64,000 nt of DNA from Leptodactylus fallax (taxonomy: Eukaryota > Chordata > Amphibia > Anura > Leptodactylidae). The number at the start of each line of letters is the position of its first letter. Within the stretch, counting starts at the first letter, position 1. Position numbers and translations under genes: made by a program. Below the pieces are notes generated by a model, which was not told the DNA's origin, ran no database searches, and saw only the letters and a program-made list of their open reading frames with translations. Of this stretch, positions 55,462 through 64,000 are shown piece after piece. The stretch covers positions 1,015,001 through 1,079,000 of the forward strand of contig CAMRHE010000029.1 of the NCBI GenBank assembly GCA_947044405.1. The letters run 5' to 3'.

Positions 55462-57025
55462 CAGTCATGGCCAAAAGTTTTGAGAATGACACAAATATTA
55501 TATTTTCACATGATCTGCTGCCCTCTGGTTTTTATGTGTGTTTGTCAGATGTTTTTAATCACATACAGAAATATAATTGCATTCATATTATGAGTAACAG
55601 AAGCTTATATTGACAGAATGAGTTAATGCAGCAAGTCAATATTTGCAGTGTTGACCCTTCTTCTTCAGGACCTCTGCAATTCTCCCTGGCATGCTCTCAA
55701 TCAACTTCCGGACCAAATCCTGACTGATAGCACTCCATTCTTGCAGAATCAATGCTTTAATTTTGTCTGAATTTGTTGGTTTTTGTTTGTCCACCCGTCT
55801 CTTGATGATTGACCACAAGTTCTCAATGGGATTAAGATCTGGGGAGTTTCCAGGCCATGGACCCAAAATCTCTATGTTTTGTTCCCTGAGCCATTTAGTT
55901 ATCACCTTTGCTTTATGGCAAGGTGCTCCATCATGCTGGAAAAGGCATTGTTGAGCGCCAAACTGCTCTTGGACGGTTGGGAGAAGTTGCTCTTGGAGGA
56001 CATTCTGGTACCATTCTTTATTCATGGCTGTGTTTTTAGGCAAGACTGTGAGAGAGCCGATTCCCTTGGCTGAGAAGCAACCCCACACATGAATGGTTTC
56101 AGGATGCTTTACAGTTGGCATGAGACAAGACTGGTGGTAGCGCTCACCTCTTCTTCTCCGAATAAGCTGTTTTCCAGATGTTCCAAACAATCGAAAAGGG
56201 GATTCATCAGAGAAAATGACTTTACCCCAGTGCTCAGCAGTCCACTCCCTGTACCTTTTGCAGAATATCAGTCTGTCCCTGATGTTTTTTCTGGAGAGAA
56301 GTGGCTTCTTTGCTGCCCTCCTTGAGACCAGGCCTTGCTCCAAGAGTCTCCGCCTCACAGTGCGTGCAGATGCACTCACACCTGCCTGCTGCCATTCCTC
56401 AGCAAGCTCTGCACTGCTGGTAGCCCGATCCCGCAGCTGAAACACTTTTAAGAGACGGTCCTGTCGCTTACTGGTCTTTCTTGGGCGCCCTGGAGCCTTT
56501 TTGGCACCAATGGAACCTCTCTCCTTGAAGTTCTTGATGATGTGATAGATTGTTGACTGAGGTGCAATCTTTCTAGCTGCAATACTCTTCCCAGTTAGGC
56601 CATTTTTGTGCAGTGCAATGATGACTGCACGTGTTTCTTTAGAGATAACCATGGTTAACAGAAGAGAAACAATGATGACAAGCACCAGCCTCCTTTTAAA
56701 GTGTCCAGTGGTGTCATTCTTACTTAATCATGACAGATTGATCTCCAGCCCTGTCCTCATCAACACCCACACCTGTGTTAATGGAGCAATCACTGAAACG
56801 ATGTTAGGTGGTCCTTTTAAGGCAGAGCTGCAATGATGTTGAAATGTGTTTTGGGGGATAAAGTTCATTTTCTAGGCAAATATTGACTTTGCAAGTAATT
56901 GCTGTTAAGCTGATCACTCTTTATAACATTCTGGAGTATATGCAAATTGCCATTAGAAAAACTGAAGCAGTAGACTTTGTAAAAATTTATATTTGTATCA
57001 TTCTCAAAACTTTTGGCCATGACTG
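55462..57025 (-). mobile_element. Tc1/mariner element C, DD35E type, coding-intact
   Basis: The 1564-bp element has short TIRs of about 38 bp starting CAGTCATGGCCAAAAGTTTT, differing at about one position over that length. TA flanks both sides (55460-55461 and 57026-57027). The single gene on the minus strand is unbroken. Ends, duplication and gene are thus all present, unlike the other two Tc1 elements. Confidence 0.97.
55636..56652 (-). CDS. Tc1-like transposase, DD35E, uninterrupted (338 aa)
   Basis: I chose ATG at 56652 (MVISKETRAV), which gives the normal Tc1 length of 338 residues; an upstream in-frame ATG at 56685 adds 11 hydrophobic residues and is less likely. Residues 1-50 and 65-125 form two helix-turn-helix-like regions joined by GRPRK (55-59). 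The catalytic residues are D149 (IFSDESPFRLFG), D241 (FQHDGAPCHKAK) and E277 (NSPDLNPIENLW), with 35 residues between D241 and E277. DD35E spacing separates it from classical DD34E Tc1 and fits the recently described vertebrate family called Traveler. It would act in the nucleus, binding the TIRs and inserting at TA. Whether it is expressed cannot be seen. Confidence 0.95.
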   Translation of the reverse strand: MVISKETRAVIIALHKNGLTGKSIAARKIAPQSTIYHIIKNFKERGSIGAKKAPGRPRKTSKRQDRLLKVFQLRDRATSSAELAEEWQQAGVSASARTVRRRLLEQGLVSRRAAKKPLLSRKNIRDRLIFCKRYREWTAEHWGKVIFSDESPFRLFGTSGKQLIRRRRGERYHQSCLMPTVKHPETIHVWGCFSAKGIGSLTVLPKNTAMNKEWYQNVLQEQLLPTVQEQFGAQQCLFQHDGAPCHKAKVITKWLREQNIEILGPWPGNSPDLNPIENLWSIIKRRVDKQKPTNSDKIKALILQEWSAISQDLVRKLIESMPGRIAEVLKKKGQHCKY

Positions 57026-57035
57026 TAGAAAACTA

Positions 57036-57411
57036 CAGGTGCATCTCAATAATTTAGAATATCTTTGAAACGTTCATTCATTTCAGTAATTCAGTAATAC
57101 AATTCATAGTCAGCGTCTTCCATGATTGTGTGTCCTACTGAACCAGACTGAGGGACCATTTAAAGGCTTAGGAAACCTTGGCAGGTGACACACTGAATTT
57201 ACAATACTGAACTTTTTTACAATATTCTAATTTTCTTAGATTTGGGTTTTCATTACCTGTAATCCATAATCAACATTTACAGAAATAAAACACTTGAAAT
57301 AGAACACTCTGTGTGTAAAGAATCTAGAAAATATAGGAAGTCACTTTTTTAATTTAATTAATGAAAGAAATAAACGTTTCAAAGATATTCTAATTTATTG
57401 AGATGCACCTG
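57036..57411. mobile_element. Tc1-type MITE, 376 bp
   Basis: The ends are CAGGTGCATCTCAATAA and the complement, with the match continuing (TTAGAATATCTTTGAAACG) for about 45 bases per side. TA flanks both (57034-57035 and 57412-57413). It has no gene and lies eight bases beyond the TA of element C. Its TIR differs from the other Tc1 families here, so it needs a different transposase. Confidence 0.92.
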
Positions 57412-57413
57412 TA

Positions 57414-58215
57414 TAGTGAATAACTGAATAGCTGTAATACCATCCACATAGATATGCCTACAAGGGCATTATTTACACATGGATCTAGTGTGTGCATTTA
57501 TGGTAAAACTATGTGGTGAAAAACATTACCCACAGTTCATAAAAAGTTAAAAATGAGGTGGATTATATTAGAGTATCGGTTCTTCTCTGTAACTGATGTT
57601 TATGTTTGGAAAATTGAGATGTGACTTTCAGCCAGGATACGGGTATTAAGAAACCAGTGTAGTCTGTAATCAAAGCCTGGCGCATAGCAGTGTGGGTGCG
57701 GGCACACTTGTTGCAGAGCATTACCAAATTCTTCCACAAAAAAAAAGTGATTTTATTGTACAACAGAATGAGTAATGATAACTACACACATTTGGTATTA
57801 CTTAATCGTAGTGATCCATAAAGATAACAAGCCATTTAACCCACACAGTCAATGAAAGAGAATACAAAACATAAATTGCTGCCCTCTTAAAAAATGTTTT
57901 ATATGCCCAAATATGGTTAATAAAAAGCTATAACTGATTCCTTAAAAACAAGCCCTTATACAGCTGCTGTACTGTATGGGGCAGTGCTACGCAGAAGTTA
58001 AAAATATTTTCTCAGATGTAGTCACATAAAACACATTGCAATTCATGTGGACTTAACTATCTGCTCATCTGTTCTCAATGAGGTGTGAAGACACTTATTT
58101 ATGCCTCAGTTGTGACACTTTTCTCACCAGGTAATAGATTACTATCTTATGGGATAAGTTTGACTGTGTGGTATAAAGTAATTGACCCACGAACAAACAA
58201 ACAAATACATATTAA
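57414..58215. other. Unassigned AT-rich DNA
   Basis: 57760-57990 is weakly like the repeat at 10669-11265. No gene. Confidence 0.45.
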
Positions 58216-58512
58216 GGCTAAGGCCCGAAGTGTAACGAAGCGCAGCAAAAAACACACTGTGGAAAAAAAAAATGCAGCGAAAACGCATTGTGTTTCTTTC
58301 CTCAGCTTTTTTCATTGTGATTTCGCAGAGTTTTCCTCTGTGGCCTTTCTGCCCCTATTATACCTATACGGAAAACGCCAGCGTTTCCACAGGTATAGTG
58401 ACCTGCTGTGATTTACAAAAACGATGCCAATGTGTGGATGGGATTAGTCAGAATCCCATCCACTTTGCAGGTAATGTAAAATGCAACGTTTTCGCAATAT
58501 GGGGCTTCAGCC
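58216..58512. mobile_element. Harbinger-type MITE
   Basis: Ends are GGCTAAGGCCCGAAG and GGGGCTTCAGCC, with TAA on both sides (58213-58215 and 58513-58515). The interior contains the family's AACGC(C/A)AGCG arms. Confidence 0.8.
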
Positions 58513-59545
58513 TAAAGGGGTTTTCTGGGTCTAAAATTATGTTTCCCGACCTTTTCAGACTCCGGGCAATCCTGGAAAAAAAAAATTTCCTCGGAGCACA
58601 CAGTATATGGTTCTCCAGTGACCCCCAGACATCTAGTAATGTCCTCCACTAGCCTCAGGGAAGTAATAATGTACCCCAGTGGACCCACAATGTAGCTGTG
58701 CTATATAAATAAAAACAAATGACACTTACTCATCCTCGTGAGGTTCTCCTGTTTCTTGTCTGTATCTCAATGCAGCAAATCTTCCTCAGGCATTGCTAGT
58801 TGATACTGGAGCGAAAGATTCAACTACAACAGAATCCTAAAGATGTCAAAGTAATTAAAGGGGGACGTGGCCATTTCCCCTCTGGATTGTCATGGCAGGT
58901 CTGGCGGATCTCCATGGCACCCTGGTTGGGAATCACTGGTCTAAAGTATTGATGGCCTATCCTTAATGTCAATGATATCAGATTGGTGGCAGTCTGCCAA
59001 TTCACCTGTTTCAAATTACACCGTGCTAATGAAGTCATGTTCATTGGCTGCAGTTCCGTCCTACTGAAGTGAACGGGCTGAGTTGAAATCCCAAGCAGAG
59101 CTCCTATTCAATGTATGGTGCTTGGTACTGAGCAAAGAGGCCACAGCACGTGCCCATATTCTGCGGTTTCTTCAAACAGCTGATCTGTGCGGGTCCTGTG
59201 TGTCGGACCCCCGTTGATCAGGTATAGATGACCTAAGGGCATTTCATCAACAGCTAACTCTCAGAATACCCCTTTACTACACAGAGCAAAAACTAGTTTT
59301 ATAATGCCGTATAACATACACTATATAAAGCTACGAAAGGAGAACTAAACCCACTGGTGTGAGTGGTTATAATCCACATTGATTTACTGCTATACAAGCA
59401 ACTGGAAAAACAAAATAAAGTGCGACACCAAAAGAGAACATGTCAGGTAATTTCCTATCTGAAAATCCTGCCATCTTTACCCACACTGGCTTATTGACAG
59501 CTTCTTTATACAAATGAGTTGGGGCAGAGTAGCCAGGACTCTCAC
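58513..59545. other. Unassigned DNA
   Basis: No gene or transposon end was recognised. A TATATAAATAAAA at 58704 resembles the L2 tail but lacks the rest. Confidence 0.45.
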
Positions 59546-59924
59546 TGTCTCTTCTAGGAGTACTGGAAGAATTTACTGATTTTTACTCAGAAGTCCATCT
59601 CTAAATATGTATCACGCCACTTTGAACATGTATTGAGGTGATAGCGGTACATAGATGATGTCCTCCTCCTATGGACAGGTACGGAAGTACAACTTATGGA
59701 GATTCATAAATACCTAAATGGTATTGACCCGGACATTAAATTTATTGTGACATTTTCAAAAAGACAATTATAATTTCTAGATATATTAGTCTTAATGATA
59801 ATAGAGTATTTACACAAATTTTTCATAATCCTACAAATCAAAATAACTTGCTTAGATATGAAAGTGGATACCCAACAGCTATGATGAATTCCACTTAGTC
59901 AGTTTTTACGTGTCAAAAGGATAG
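59546..59924 (+). pseudogene. Penelope-like reverse transcriptase, C-terminal palm part
   Basis: The catalytic box is clear: RYIDDVLLLWTG near 59648-59685, followed by LNGIDPDIKFIVTFSK, FLDILVLNDNRVFTQ and NLLRYESGYP. These match the YIDD/FLD/HP order of PLE RTs. Frameshifts and stops are present (for example after SKRQL). The frame goes on as VKRI, where copy B of the unplaced transposon interrupts it at 59925. Confidence 0.8.
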
Positions 59925-60113
59925 ATAACACCATGTAACAATTTTCAAAAAAATAATTGTTCCCAGTTGTTAAGTGTGTTTTCCTGATTGCTTGTACCTT
60001 AAATGAATAGAAAAAGTTATTATTCCCTGTAAAGTTTGCTTTTGTGGTCAGCACAATGATATTTTGAAATTGATCTATTTTTAAGGATATTCGCAATATT
60101 TCAAGATACTTAA

Positions 60114-60206
60114 GAAGCTTCTGGATTTGTGAGAACTATCAAGAAGTTTCTAGAACTGCCCAGAATTATCTAGAACTTCTAGAATTATCTAGAAATTATC
60201 TGGGAA
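60114..60206 (+). promoter_or_regulatory. 10-bp phased GAA array of copy B
   Basis: GAA triplets begin at 60114, 60133, 60143, 60153, 60163, 60173, 60182, 60192 and 60204. AGAAGTTTCTAGAAC (60142-60156) fits the three-pentamer heat-shock consensus exactly. The array matches 48855-48937 in copy A and has some added units near 60170-60200. Confidence 0.6.
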
Positions 60207-61226
60207 GTTTTTTCCATCTTCTTCAGTCATCAAGATGGACTGTGCTTCTGCAACAATGTGGCCGGTCTATTCGAGGCTATAGGTATCACCTGTAACCCGA
60301 AAGAGTGGCGCCTCTTCATAGACAGCTCATGCAAGAGCCTCAAAGCCGTGCTGCTTCACAATGGTAACAAGTATCCGTCTCTTCCTGTAGCTCACTCGGT
60401 GCACCTGAAAGAGGAATACACCAGTGTCAAGATGTTGCTAGGTGCCTTGAAGTATGATGAGTACGGCTGGGAAGTTATCGGAGATTTCAAAATAATGTCA
60501 TTCCTGATGGGCCTCCAAGGTGGTTTTACTAAGTATCCTTGCTTTATTTGCCTTTGGGACAGCCAGGATACTGAAGTGCACTACCACAGGCAGGACTGGC
60601 CTCAGCGGACAGAGTTCACTGTGGGGAAGAACAATGTAAAGTGGGAGCCACTGGTGGACCCACGCAAGGTGCTGATGCCACCACTACACATCAAGTTGGG
60701 GCTCATAAAACAATTTGTTAGGGCTCTAGATAAGGAGTCGAGAGCTTTCAATTACCTCCAAGATCTTTTACCTAAGCTGTCTGAAGCAAAGATCAAAGCT
60801 GGTGTCTTTGTCGGACCACAAATCAAGAAGATCATAGAGTGCAGTGAATTTCCCAAGAAGCTGAATAGGAAGGAGAGCGCAGCTTGGAACAGTTTTGTCG
60901 CAGTGGTTCGCGGCTTCCTAGGCAATCATAAAGATGAAAACTATGTACAACTGGTTCAGACTCTGATAAAGAACTATGCTGCAATGGGCTGCAGGATGTC
61001 ACTCAAAATCCATATCCTTGATGCTCATCTTGATAAGTTCAAAGAGAACAACATGGGAGCTTATTCAGAGGAGCAAGGCGAGCGCTTTCACCAGGACATT
61101 ATGAACTTTGAATGCCGTTACCAAGGACAATATAACGAAAACATGATGGGCGACTATATTTGGGGATTGATTCGTGAAACTGATTTGCAGTATAGTCGTA
61201 AATCACAGAAAACCGCACACTTCTGA
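60204..61226 (+). pseudogene. Unplaced transposon protein, C-terminal part, open
   Basis: The frame is open from 60083 to TGA at 61224-61226 without a break, but has no ATG at the N-terminus: the zinc-binding exon is deleted. Counting from GTG at 60258 as residue 1, it has D22 (LFIDSSCKS), H34-N37, D76 (VIGDFK), C95/C98 and H108/H110, PPLHIKLGL and E271-E275 with ERFHQD at 275-280, ending RKSQKTAHF. Copy A matches at nearly all positions. The three acidic positions could form a DDE/D triad, which is inference. The natural C-terminus is seen here, showing where the stop in copy A is premature. It cannot make full-length protein. Confidence 0.78.
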
Positions 61227-61452
61227 ACAGTTTTTGGTAATCTGTGTAAATTTGCAATGCATATAGTGTTCTTAGTCTGACTGTATAAATGAGAAGATGC
61301 AAAATCGTCTGTTTCTATAGTAAAAATGAATAATTTTCGTTGCCGTGGTCACAAAAGCGAAGTTTATGATGAATGTAAGCAATTTTTAATTAGTTTTAGA
61401 CATAAGCAATTGGAATATAACATTTAAAAGCTGGGAACAAAATTTGTGTTAC

Positions 61453-62200
61453 ATAATCAGTCAAACATGTTACGGAGTGACATGGATGGTATGGCACTTC
61501 AGTTTAAGAAAAGAGGATATCCAGCTTATTATTAACAAAAATAGGGATAAGGCAGAGATGGCTGATAGGAGGCAGTTACTGTCTGGTTCCGTCCGACAGA
61601 AACATGATGATAGGATACCATTCATATTGACTCATAACAATATGAGTGATCAAATATCTGATATAATTCGAAAACATTGGGGTGTGTTGCGAATGAGTGC
61701 TGTTAATTTACCAGAATTCCATTGGGGGATCAACTGGTACATTCAGATGCGGGTAGTTTCAAATATCAGAAACAGTTAACCTTAACTATTACTAGTAAAG
61801 GATGTTACCCCAGCCATAATTGCGTCAAATGTCCCCTAATGATTAAAGGTGACCAATTTACACATGATGGTACACAATATAAGATTAAGCATTGTCTTGT
61901 GACAGTGATTTTGTAGTTTACATGTTATCTTGCCCCTGTGGACTATTGTATATAGGTGAGACTACATTAGATGTTAAAACCAGACTTAATCAGCATCGAT
62001 ATACTATTCGTAAAAAAAAGCAAGATTTGCCGGTTCTAAAGCAAAGTTTTTTTCCAAACTCTCTTTCAGTATAAATTGTGATTAAGGGAGAAAACCCAAA
62101 TTATGTATTTTAATAAGTTTTTTTTTTTTTTTACAGACATATTTTCTGCACTGATCACGTATAGTTACACTTCTTCACTTCTTGACACTTTTATTGAGGA
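61453..62200 (+). pseudogene. Penelope-like protein: RT end and GIY-YIG endonuclease
   Basis: After the insert the frame resumes NQSNMLRSDMDGMALQFKKR, with GYPA, the end of the PLE RT. A GIY-YIG domain follows at 61890-62040: VVYMLSCPCGLLYIGET, then R and H in KTRLNQHRY; the CPC motif before YIG is typical of Neptune/Poseidon-type PLEs. The remaining C-terminus (62050-62200) is decayed, with T-run frameshifts and traces of the GLNE end. This nuclease would cut target DNA for insertion. Stops at several sites make it inactive. Confidence 0.82.
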
Positions 62201-63084
62201 AAGGAAAAGGAGATGGAACATCCCTTTTTTTGACTACGTGTATATATGGAAGTTGTTTTTTCAATGTAATAATAAAATTATTTTATTTGTATGTTGATCT
62301 TGTGTGCATCGATTATTATGTGTAATATTTTTTATATCTCTTAATAGCCCGATGTAAAGATATAGTATAATTAATTATATATATATATTTTTTTTATTCA
62401 TAATTTTTTATTTTATCTATTATTTTTTGGCTCAAATATGCCGTTATATAATGGGTCATGATCTCAAAGACAGAAATTGGTGGGGTGAGCCCTTGGTCCA
62501 TATCCGGATCAAGTGGAGCCCCTACCTAAGTGGTGGAATGCATTACAATGTGATGCATTCCATCACATTGTCTGGTTGATCTATCAGTTTGTTGGGCGAC
62601 TCATGACTATGAATTGGTCTGAGTACGCCTATACATTTAGATAGACCCCGGGTTATCATGTACAAGATAAACATTCCATGGCCATAGATCATGGTCTGGA
62701 TAGGTTTGCCTGTTTAATTGATCACAATATGTCTGAGCAGCTTGTTTTCTTTATATTTTTTTTGTTTCTTGATTTATTTTCTTTAGAGTTATTTAGTTGG
62801 CATCTGCCAACATTTAAGATAGCTGCCTGGACTATTTTCTTCATTGCGCATGTCCGCGCATGCGCATTATGTAGTGGGCATTTGCCAGTACTATTCATGA
62901 CGTAATCGTCGTGTGGTAGCTTTTGAGCATGCGTAGACATGCGCATTCGATGCACTTTGATCATTTTGATAATTTACACTTGTATGCGCAATTAACCTGG
63001 CTGAATGTCAGTATAGCGTGTTAGAGCTTTTACAAGTTGCTGCTGTGTTTTCTATATAAGGTAGCTGTAGCTATCACATTATTG

Positions 63085-63119
63085 CTTGAGAAAGGTTCCT
63101 GTGAGGACCGAAACATTTC
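63085..63119 (+). ncRNA. Hammerhead-ribozyme-like motif at the PLE 3' end
   Basis: The order CTTGAGA, AAGGTTCC / GGACC stem, CCGAAAC resembles a hammerhead core. GAAAC is intact here, but the CUGAUGA box reads CUUGAGA. Downstream is GGATTAAAG. Position relative to the GIY-YIG gene matches the motif at 4018-4054 beside the first PLE. Confidence 0.4.
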
Positions 63120-63175
63120 CTGTCTTGGATTAAAGTCACTATCTATTTGAATATACCTGGAGTGCTGCCATTTTT

Positions 63176-64000
63176 CCTTTTCTACTAGCCATAAGAGGAG
63201 TTGCCGTTCCTTTTTTTTTTGGATTTGCACCCAACTTTTTTGTTTTCTGTGCTGCTTTGAGAATCTACTTTTGTCTAAATAACATATACCTATATATCAC
63301 AGAGCTCAGCTTCTCCCCCTCTAGAATATCCTGCTCCCAGATAGGGCTGAAGAAATCACTTGACAGGTTCACTCTAAAAAGAATTACTAATATTTTCAAT
63401 GACTGCTTGAAATAGTGATTTCAGTTCAGTGAAGTCAGTTGATCCTCAGCATAAAAACATAATATAGAGTACAGTACAGCAAATATGGATAAGGCTTTTA
63501 TTAGTGTTCCTTAAAAGTTACCATATATGCTGGATTCCTACAAGGATACCTCCAATGATTCTAGCTTTGTGGGAAATGTCGCAGTTTTTGTACTAAAGTT
63601 GACGCAACAATGTGTTATATGTACAACTGAAAATCATACATTAAATAAAACACCCATTTTAGTCATACTTAGAAAATATGGAGTCCAATTATTTTGAGAT
63701 ATGTCTTTTATTACAGCATAAGTGAATACATCAAAACCATACCCACAATGTCCCAGTAAGCGACCCGCAATTATGTACATTATAGTACAGTACAATGCAC
63801 ACAGGTAGGATCTAGATGCAGTTCGCAAAAGCCCTTCTGTTTTTCAATGAAATGTTACCCTTTACTGCCAGCCAGGCCAACAACACTTCGTCACTTAGTC
63901 TGGCATTCAAGGGTTTTAAATACAATATAAAAAAAACAAACTAGGAAATATTTCTTCTACAAATCACACAATGTCCTTCTGACATAGCATATACATATAT
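63176..64000. other. Unassigned AT-rich DNA
   Basis: There is a T run at 63210-63220. No gene or transposon end was recognised to the window end. Confidence 0.45.

Larger units (their letters stand above)
59928..61452 (+). mobile_element. Unplaced TIR DNA transposon, copy B (1.5 kb deletion form)
   Basis: The ends equal those of copy A: ACACCATGTAACAATTTTC at the start and ACAAAATTTGTGTTAC at the end. ATA flanks both sides (59925-59927 and 61453-61455). Taking out the insert and one ATA leaves the PLE reading frame continuous across the site, so insertion into a PLE is certain. Compared with copy A, everything from the 5' leader through exon 1, the intron and the start of exon 2 is deleted; the junction is near 60200. 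Confidence 0.85.
59546..63175 (+). mobile_element. Penelope-like element, split by transposon copy B
   Basis: RT codons (59546-59927), then 1.5 kb of inserted transposon, then the rest of the RT, a GIY-YIG endonuclease (61885-62090), a decayed C-terminus and a 3' region ending in a hammerhead-like motif near 63119. The RT start and the 5' end are missing. Several stops and frameshifts make it inactive. Confidence 0.85.

Overview
This 64 kb window looks like non-coding DNA from an anuran amphibian genome, made almost entirely of transposable elements. The evidence is the mix of families: Tc1/mariner elements with long terminal inverted repeats (TIRs) and TA target duplications, L1/Tx1-type and CR1/L2-type LINEs with the (ATT)n-tailed 3' end common in frogs, a DIRS/Ngaro-type tyrosine-recombinase retroelement, Penelope-like elements (PLEs), TTAA-flanked Kolobok/piggyBac-type MITEs, TAA-flanked PIF/Harbinger-type MITEs and a pair of solo LTRs. 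I can name no host gene. One 108-bp stretch (18413-18520) has the form of an internal coding exon. Species is not assigned.

Layout. 0-4 kb: a solo LTR beside the 3' end of a PLE, which is split by a decayed Tc1 element. 5.6-10.7 kb: a TTAA foldback MITE, L1 fragments and an L2 3' half. 10.7-20.5 kb: dispersed repeats, hairpin MITEs, a ~1.2-kb tandem array grown inside a dispersed repeat, and the candidate exon. 20.7-24.5 kb: a 3'-truncated DIRS/Ngaro-type element (Gag-like, RT, RNase H, start of the recombinase). 24.5-33.5 kb: MITEs, a second foldback, the second LTR in inverted orientation and dispersed repeats. 33.5-36.7 kb: a nearly full-length CR1/L2-type LINE. 36.7-45.6 kb: Harbinger-type hairpin MITEs, an L1 endonuclease fragment and an L2 tail. 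45.6-49.6 kb: a tandem repeat whose second unit holds copy A of a transposon family I cannot place in a named superfamily. 49.7-51.3 kb: a 5'-truncated L1 with its own target duplication, split by a TTAA MITE. 53.3-57.4 kb: a decayed Tc1, an uninterrupted Tc1-like transposase of DD35E spacing, and a 376-bp Tc1-type MITE. 59.5-63.2 kb: a second PLE, split by copy B of the unplaced transposon and ending in a hammerhead-like motif.

Most interesting is the unplaced family (46428-49122 and 59928-61452). It has imperfect TIRs, ATA/TAT flanks, a two-exon gene with a CxxC-rich N-terminus and a long conserved domain of unknown function. Its 5' region carries GAA/TTC triplets repeated about every 10 bp and contains perfect matches to the heat-shock-element consensus. 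Nesting gives a relative history: PLE before copy B; a duplicated repeat before copy A; Harbinger MITE before L1 before TTAA MITE. The only mobile-element gene that reads through without a break is the DD35E transposase at 55636-56652.
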